From the NCBI GenBank assembly GCA_024362935.1, contig JANCRA010000117.1, positions 310,001-374,000 of the forward strand: a stretch of 64,000 nucleotides of DNA. Reading direction: 5' to 3'. Positions within the stretch are counted from its first letter, which is position 1, and each line of letters opens with the position of its first letter. Positions 58,801 through 64,000 of this stretch are shown here, one piece after another. This DNA comes from Setophaga petechia (taxonomy: Eukaryota; Chordata; Aves; Passeriformes; Parulidae). A program made the translations under genes and the position numbers. The notes beneath the pieces were generated by a model. It ran no database searches, had not been told where the DNA came from, and worked only from the letters and a program-made list of their open reading frames with translations.

Positions 58801-61683
58801 TTTTGGGGTCCCAGTGCCCGTTTTGGAATCCCAGTGCCCATTTTGGGGTGCCCGGTGCCCGTTCTGGGGTGCCCGGTGCCCCAGCCGGTGCCAGCGCGGT
58901 GCCACCCCGCAGGGTGACGTACGTGTACTACGAGCAGTACCTGACGGTGGTGGCCGAGGGGCTGGTGACGCTGGCACTGTGCCTGGTGCCCACCTTCGCC
59001 GTGTCCTTCCTGCTGCTGGGCATGGACGTGCGCTCCAGCCTGGCCACGCTGCTGACCATCGCCATGGCACTGCTGGGCACCGTGGGCTGCATGGCGCTCT
59101 GGGCTGTGCCCTACAACGCCGTGGCACTCATCAACCTGGTGGCGGTGCGGGCACGGGGCACCGGGGGTGGCATGGGGGGTGGCACGGGGGACAGCAGGAC
59201 ACAGGGACATGGGGGGTGGCACGGGGGGTGACACGGGGACATGGGGCACAGGGCATGGGGGGTGGCACGGGGACACAGGGCACAGGGCATGGGGGGTGGC
59301 ACGGGGACATGGGGCACAGGGACATGGAGGGTGGCACAAGGGACAGTGGGACATGGGGCACAGGGGTTGGCTGGCACAGGGATATGGGATGGCATGGGGA
59401 CATTGGGCACAGGGGACAGTGGGACACGGGACAGTGGGGACATGGGGCACGGGGCATGGGGGGTGGCACAAGGGACACAGCAGGACACGGTGCATGTGGG
59501 GTGGCATGGGGACATGGGGTGTGAGGGGTGGCACAGAGACATGGGGCACATGGGGTGGCACAGGGACACGGGGCACGTTGAGTGGCACAGAGACCTGGGA
59601 TGGCACAGGGACGTGGGGCCTGTGGGGTGGGACACGGGGGTGGCTCTGTGGGCACAGGGGGTGGCAGCAGGAGCTGGGGCATACAGGGTGACACAGGGCC
59701 CATGGGGTGACATGGGAGGTGGCTCTGTGGGCACAGGGGTGGGTCTGGGGGCACAGGGGTGGCTCTGGGGGCACGGAGGTGGCTCTGTGGGCACAGGCGG
59801 TGCCCGCGGTGCCAGCCCGGTGTCCCCACAGGCCGTGGGCATCTCGGTGGAGTTCGTGTCCCACATCACCTGCGCCTTCGCCCGCAGCCGCCAGCCCACG
59901 CGGGTGGCACGAGCCGCCGAGGCCACTGTCACCATGGGCAGCAAGGTGGGCACGGGGACACGGCGGGACAGCCAGCCCTGCCAGGGTGGGGGTGGCACCG
60001 AGGGATTCCCTCCTGGGGCTGGGGGTGGCACCGGGGGACCCCAAACTGTCCTGGGCTGGGGGTGGCACTGGGGGACCTCCTGGGCTGGGGGTGACACCGT
60101 GGGACCCCAAACTCTCCTGGAGTTGCGGGGTGACACCGAGGGACCTTTTGGGACTGGGGGTGGCACTGTGGGACCCCAAACCCTCCTGGCCCCGGAGGTG
60201 ACACTGCGGGACCTTTTGGGACTGGGAGGTGACACCGTGAGACCCCAAACTGTCCTGGTCCGCGGGTGTCACCGCGGTCGCTGTCCCCGTCAGGGCAGTG
60301 TCACCGAGCGTCGCTGTCCCTGTCGGGGCGGTGTCACCGGGGTCGCTGTCCCCATCGGGGCGGTGTCACCGCGGGTCGCTGTCCCTGCTGGGGCGGTGTC
60401 ACCGGGATCACTGTCCCTGTCGGGGCGGTGTCACCGGGGTCGCTGTCCCTGTCGGGGCGGTGTCACCGGGGGTCGCTGTCCCCGTCAGGGCGGTGTCACC
60501 GGGGGTCGCTGTCCCTGCCGGGGCGGTGTCACCGGGGTCGCTGTCCCCATCGGGGCGGTGTCACCGCGGGTCGCCGTCCCTGCCTGGGCGGTGTCACCGA
60601 GCGTGGCTGTCCCTGCCTGGGCGGTGTCACCGAGCGGTGCCGCTGTCCCGCTGTCCCCGCAGGTGGTGGCGGGGGTGGCCATGACCAACCTGCCGGGCGT
60701 GGTGGTGCTGGCGTTCGCCAAGGCCCGGCTCGTGCAGATTTTCTTCTTCCGCCTCAACCTCATCGTCACCCTGCTGGGGCTGGCACACGGACTGGCATTC
60801 CTGCCCGTGCTGCTCAGCTACATCGGTACGTGGGGACAGGGGGACAGGGACAGGGACACCGGGACAGGGACACCGGAACAGGGATGGGGACAGGGACAGG
60901 GATGCGGACATGGGGACAGGGACACCCCTGGGGACAGGGACATCAGGACAGGGACAGGGATGGGGACACCGGGACAGGGACAGGGACACCGGGACAGGGA
61001 CGGGGACAGGGACACGAGGACAGGGACAATGTCACGCCTCCAGAGACAGGGACACCCCTGGGAACAGGGACAGGGACACCGGCATCGTGTCACCCCTGAG
61101 GCACAGGGACAGAAACACGGGGACAGGGACACCCCTGGGGACAGGGACAGTGTCACCTCTGAGATAGGGACAGGGACACTGTGCCACCTCCAGGACAGGG
61201 ACAGGGACACCGGCATCGTGTCACCTCTGAGGCAAGGGACAGAAACAAGGGGACAGGGACACCCCTGGGGACAGGGACAAGGTGACCACTGGGACAATGT
61301 TACCTCTGGGACAGGGACAGGAACACCCGGAGAGGGACAGGGACACCGGGACAGTGTCACCTCCCTGGGGACAGGGACAGTGTGACACCCCCGGGTACGG
61401 GGACAGGGACACTGTGACATCGGGCCTATGTCACCTCCCCGGGAACAGGGACAGTGTCACCTTGGGGATGGAGACAGGGACAGTGACACCATGTCACCTC
61501 CAAGGACAGGGACAGGGACACCAGCACTGTTGTCCCCTCACCCTGGGGACAGTGACAGTGACACTGTGCCATTGTCCCCGCAGGGCCCGCGCCGCAGGTG
61601 GCAGCAGGGGAGGACACGCCGGGGGACACCGTGCAGGGGACACGGCTGGGCCTGAGCAACCCCGGCTTCAAGGACACGGACAC

Positions 61684-61730
<47 letters not shown>

Positions 61731-61867
61731 CAGAGAAGGAGAAAGAGAAGGAGAAGAAGGACAAGGACAAGGAGAAGAAGAAGGACAAGGACAAGGAGAA
61801 GAAGAAGGAGAAGGGCAAGGGCAAGGACAAGGACAGGGACAGGGACAAGGGTTCCGGGAAGGGCTGA
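46847..61867 (+). CDS. NPC1L1: NPC1-like intracellular cholesterol transporter 1, 19 exons
   Basis: Polytopic sterol transporter, the ezetimibe target of enterocytes. Exons: 46847-46900, 48374-49884, 50484-50584, 50662-50834, 51768-51896, 52530-52712, 52917-53034, 53835-53962, 54487-54624, 55269-55358, 55672-55862, 55940-56067, 56873-56993, 57335-57390, 57836-57986, 58913-59144, 59832-59945, 60663-60825, 61584-61867 (1354 aa; human 1359). Signal peptide 1-18. The Cys-rich sterol-binding domain ([34 protein letters not shown]) lies in exon 2 with [11 protein letters not shown]. The sterol-sensing domain is about residues 630-800 ([32 protein letters not shown]). FVSHIT and GVAMTNLPG follow. 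The C-terminal tail is unlike mammals: after NPGF (1286-1289) come about 65 residues almost only of D, R, K and E, encoded by a GACAGG-type repeat. Introns are minisatellites, but I see no exon-edge copies. Exon 7 could start 3 bp later. Confidence 0.95.
46990..48250. repeat. ~50-70 bp minisatellite (gtggtgcccactgggtgaca) in NPC1L1 intron 1
   Basis: About nineteen units of gtggtgcccactgggtgaca and tttggaggaaccaaaggtgg with gcagagccatgggggcactg. Confidence 0.93.
49920..50400. repeat. weak ~60 bp tandem repeat in NPC1L1 intron 2
   Basis: Degenerate units of ggtgcccatggggtgcccag and ttgtggagctggggtg. Confidence 0.7.
50860..51760. repeat. C/T-rich minisatellite (tgtcccctccgtgtcccc; gtgcccctggtgcc)
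   Basis: Intron 4 of NPC1L1: a ~12-18 bp array to about 51170, then ~40-75 bp units with ctatgtccccagtgtccccc. Confidence 0.9.
51900..52525. repeat. G-rich minisatellites in NPC1L1 intron 5
   Basis: gggaggattcgggggg units, then ~25 bp gtgcccacccgggggtgccg units. Confidence 0.88.
53270..53830. repeat. ~45-60 bp minisatellite (gtgccaggggtgtcccggtg)
   Basis: Units of tgtcccggtgacccgggggg and tgccaggggg fill NPC1L1 intron 7. Confidence 0.92.
53990..54410. repeat. ~30-36 bp minisatellite (ccccagggtgggcac)
   Basis: NPC1L1 intron 8: units of ccccagggtgggcacgag. Confidence 0.88.
54625..55255. repeat. G-rich short repeat (gggggcattgggg)
   Basis: NPC1L1 intron 9 is almost pure gggggcattggggg / ggggcacagg units; strong G-quadruplex potential on the coding strand. 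Confidence 0.92.
55420..55660. repeat. 10-12 bp repeat (gcccctctgt)
   Basis: NPC1L1 intron 10: cccctctgtgcccctttgtg units. Confidence 0.9.
56090..56800. repeat. ~35-60 bp minisatellite (gggtgcccaccatggtgg)
   Basis: NPC1L1 intron 12: units of ttgggtgcccaccatggtgg with blocks containing ccttagatgtacattgaat. Confidence 0.92.
57190..57320. repeat. 15 bp repeat (gggtgtcccctgggt)
   Basis: About eight units at the end of NPC1L1 intron 13. Confidence 0.88.
57465..57830. repeat. 18-22 bp minisatellite (ccatggtgcccactgccc)
   Basis: NPC1L1 intron 14 is a tight array of ccatggtgcccactgccccc units. Confidence 0.93.
58190..58880. repeat. 20-22 bp minisatellite (cagtgcccgttttgggatcc)
   Basis: About thirty units in NPC1L1 intron 15 with a higher-order block marked by ggggtgcttggtgcc. 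Long open frames on both strands here are artefacts. Confidence 0.95.
59160..59800. repeat. G-rich minisatellite (gggtggcacggggacatggg)
   Basis: NPC1L1 intron 16: ~20-40 bp units. Confidence 0.9.
59985..60660. repeat. two minisatellites in NPC1L1 intron 17
   Basis: 59985-60260 has ~65 bp units of gggggtggcaccg and gaccccaaactgtcctgg. 60260-60650 has ~33 bp units of ggtgtcaccggggtcgctgt and ccctgtcggggc. Confidence 0.92.
60826..61583. repeat. hexamer-based repeat (gggaca / acaggg) in NPC1L1 intron 18
   Basis: The whole intron is gggacagggacaccggg-type sequence with occasional gtgtcacctctg blocks. The same hexamer continues in the coding part of exon 19. Confidence 0.93.
61672..61860 (+). repeat. 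coding repeat for the charged NPC1L1 tail
   Basis: gacacggacagggacaggga units encode Asp-Arg/Asp-Thr, then gagaaggagaaagag and aaggacaaggagaagaag units encode Lys/Glu/Asp runs, up to the stop at 61865-61867. Confidence 0.95.
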
Positions 61868-62109
61868 GCCCCATCTTCGCCCCCCCCGCGCCCCTCCCCC
61901 CTCTCTATTTAAACTGGTTTTGTCACATCTGCACTGGTCGGACTGGGATGGATGGGGGGGAACGGGCTGGGGACATGGGGACGGCGTGGGGACACTGTGT
62001 GGGACACAGGGACATGGGGACGGCATGTGGGACACGGGGACACTGTGGGGACAGGATGTGGGGCACAAGAACACTGTGGGGACACGAGGCCATGTGGGGA
62101 CAGGGACTT

Positions 62110-63062
62110 TAGGAACATTTATGGGTTTATTTCCTAGAGGAACTTGTAAGGCACATCCCAGAGCATTCCTTCAGGAACATTCACAGGTGTTTTAGGAACA
62201 TTTACACGTGTTTTAGGGCCATTTACAGGTGTTTTAGGGCCATTTACAGGTGTTTTAGGGCCATTCACGGGTTTATCCCTAGAGGAACTTGTAGGGCACA
62301 TCCCAGATCATTCCTTTAGGAACATTTACAGGTTTTTAGGAACATTTACAGGTGTTATAGGAACATTTATGTGTTTATTCCCTAGAGGAACTTGTAGAGC
62401 ACATCCCAGAGCATTCCTTCAGGAACATTGATAGATTTTTAGGAACATTTACAGGTTTTTAGGAACATTCACAGGTTTCTTAGGAACATTCACGGGTTTA
62501 TCCCTAGAGGAACTTGTAAGGCACATCCCAGATCAATCCCTTAAGAACATTTACAGGTTTTTAGGAACATTTATGTGTTTATTCCCTAGAGGAACTTGTA
62601 GAGCACATCCCAGAGCACTCCTTTAGGAACAATTGTGAGTTTTTTAGGAACATTTACAGGTTTTTTAGGAACATTTACAGGCGTTTTAGGGCCATTCACG
62701 GGTTTATCCCTAGAGGAACTTGTAGGGCACATCCCAGATCAATCCCTTAAGAACATTTACAGGTTTTTAGGAACATTTATGTGTTTATTCCCTAGAGGAA
62801 CTTGTAGAGCACATCCCAGATCATTCCTTTAGGAACATTTACAGGTTTTTAGGAACACTTACAGGTGTTATAGGAACATTTATGTGTTTATTCCCTAGAG
62901 GAACTTGTAGAGCACATCCCAGAGCACTCCTTTAGGAACAATTGTGAGTTTTTTAGGAACATTTACGGGTTTTTAGGAACATTTACAGGTTTTTAGGAAC
63001 ATTCATTTACAGGTGTTTTAGGAACATTCAGAGGTGTTTCAGGGCCATTCACGGGTCTATCC
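62110..63062 (-). repeat. array of the MRPS24 stop-codon region
   Basis: Minus-strand units of ~100-190 bp carry tacaagttcctctaggg (Tyr-Lys-Phe-Leu-stop) at about 62135, 62280, 62383, 62504, 62588, 62710, 62793 and 62895. Several continue into AATAAAC and aaaacctgtaaatgttcct blocks. The real stop is 63065-63063. Confidence 0.93.
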
Positions 63063-64000
63063 CTAGAGGAACTTGTAGGGCAGGGGGGCGGGCAGGGTCT
63101 GCAGCTCCAGGCGCACGGGGCACTTGTAGAAGTGCGTGAGCAGGGTCTCGGCGTAGCCCTGCAGGAAGTAGAGCTTGTGTGGCGGCAGCGCCCGCGCCAG
63201 CAGCGCGCACAGCACCAGCAGGTTCCCGCGGCGCTTCAGCACCGGCGCGTCCAGCAGCAGCCCCGGGAACGTCCCCGCCAGGAAGCGCCGCAGGAACGCG
63301 TCCTCCAGGGCCCGCTGGGCGGCGCCCGCCTCGCCATGCAGGTTACCTGGGACACAGGGACACAGGGGACATTGGGGACATTGGGGGACACAGGGGACAC
63401 TGAGTGACCCATCTGTACTACACCTGCCTCACCGTGCAGGTTACCTGGGACAGAGGGGACACAGGGGACACTGAGTGACCCATCTGTACTACACCTGCCT
63501 CGCCACACAGGTTACCTGGGACATAGGGGACACAGGGGACACAGGGGACATTGGGGACACTGAGAGACCCCTGTCTGTGCTGCACTCGCCTCGCCACACA
63601 GGTTCCCTGGGGGACACACAGGTGGCATTGGTGGCACACAGGTGGCACAGGTCACTGTCTGCTGTGCCATGCCCACCTTGCCACAGAGGTTCTCTGAGGG
63701 GACAGGGGGTGGTGGCATTGGTGGCATTGATGGCACTGGGTGCTCAGCCCAGCCATGGTCCTGGCAGGACAGGAGTTGTGTGTCCTGTCCCCAAGATGCC
63801 CATGGGTACTGCATGTCACCGTGCCCACATGTCCCCTGTGTCCGCCCACGTGCCCCACACTGCCCTGTCCTCACGGTGCCCCACGGGCCATCCCCCTGTC
63901 CCCATTCCCCTGTCCCCCAGCCCTGTCCCGTGTCCCCCCTGTCCCCGAGCCCTGTCCCTGTCCCCGTGTCACTCACCAGTGTGCAGGGACAGCCAGCCCT
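63063..64000 (-). CDS. MRPS24: 28S mitochondrial ribosomal protein S24 (uS3m), 3' part; 5' end outside the window
   Basis: Mitochondrial small-subunit ribosomal protein. Terminal exon 63346-63063 plus the end of the preceding exon, 64000-63977, which runs off the window. The partial exon encodes GWLSLHT, and joining gives [12 protein letters not shown], matching the mammalian [13 protein letters not shown] junction. Further family matches are [39 protein letters not shown] and CPVRLELQT, ending YKFL. About 100 residues are visible of a protein that is about 167 aa in human. Both edges of the terminal exon are amplified: its acceptor into the intron and its stop codon into downstream DNA. It converges tail-to-tail with NPC1L1, 1.2 kb apart. 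Confidence 0.93.
63347..63720 (-). repeat. four copies of the MRPS24 last-exon acceptor edge
   Basis: The real acceptor edge on + is cctcgccatgcaggttacct at 63329-63348. Copies (cctgcctcaccgtgcaggtt, cctgcctcgccacacaggtt and two weaker ones) lie near 63423, 63496, 63587 and 63672, each with the tracts around it. On the minus strand they are aacct + acceptor copies; the first two keep an intact cag|gtaacc. Confidence 0.88.

Noticed and set aside
58044..60272. A 742-codon minus-strand open frame
   Set aside because: It is the antisense of the 20-22 bp intron 15 repeat and of NPC1L1 exons 16 and 17.
46847..61867. NPC1 instead of NPC1L1
   Set aside because: Exon 2 and C-terminal landmarks and the DDX56 neighbour match NPC1L1, and the tail lacks the NPC1 LLNF lysosomal motif.
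61598..61867. A separate small gene encoding a charged protein
   Set aside because: This frame starts with GTG, not ATG, and is the in-frame continuation of NPC1L1 exon 19 after the acceptor at 61582-61583.

Overview
The window is nuclear DNA from a vertebrate, almost certainly a bird. It is very GC-rich, all seven genes have split coding exons with GT/AG introns, introns are short, and nearly all intron and intergenic sequence is minisatellite. I recognised no interspersed repeat such as CR1. The gene content (TGFA, two IL-1-family genes, TMED4-DDX56-NPC1L1-MRPS24) fits an avian microchromosome of the chicken chromosome 22 type; that assignment rests on remembered synteny, not on a search.

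Layout. 1-9.44 kb: flank made of tandem repeats with a few short unique islands. 9.6-20.1 kb: TGFA (+), six coding exons. 23.1-26.5 kb: an IL-36-type cytokine (-), four coding exons, without signal peptide. 28.4-30.0 kb: IL1RN (-), four coding exons, with a hydrophobic leader. 30.7-33.8 kb: TMED4 (+), five exons. 34.3-45.0 kb: DDX56 (+), 14 exons. 46.8-61.9 kb: NPC1L1 (+), 19 exons. 63.1 kb to the edge: the last coding exon and part of the previous exon of MRPS24 (-). I joined exons by hand. Every complete model is a whole number of codons: TGFA 164 aa, IL36-type 177 aa, IL1RN 221 aa with an uncertain start, TMED4 222 aa, DDX56 575 aa and NPC1L1 1354 aa.

The genes do not form one pathway. TGFA is an EGF-receptor ligand. 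The two IL-1-family genes act at IL-1/IL-36 receptors. TMED4 is an ER-Golgi cargo adaptor. DDX56 is a nucleolar helicase for ribosome assembly. NPC1L1 takes up sterol in the gut. MRPS24 is a mitochondrial ribosomal protein.

The main unusual feature is a recurrent structure. In TGFA, IL36, TMED4, DDX56 and MRPS24, the tandem arrays next to exons are built from copies of the exon edge itself. Each copy carries a piece of coding sequence with its own splice donor, splice acceptor or stop codon. I count 26 copies of the TGFA exon 3 donor, 26 copies of the IL36 terminal codons plus stop, five versions of the TGFA exon 5 acceptor, nine of the DDX56 exon 6 acceptor and six of the DDX56 exon 11 acceptor. 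In DDX56 exon 2 the five tandem donors lie multiples of three apart in an open frame, so alternative use would add leucine-rich repeats to the helicase core. A second theme is repeat motifs spreading into coding sequence: the Asp/Arg/Lys/Glu tail of NPC1L1, the Cys-Pro run in the TGFA tail and the Lys-Gly-Asp run in DDX56.
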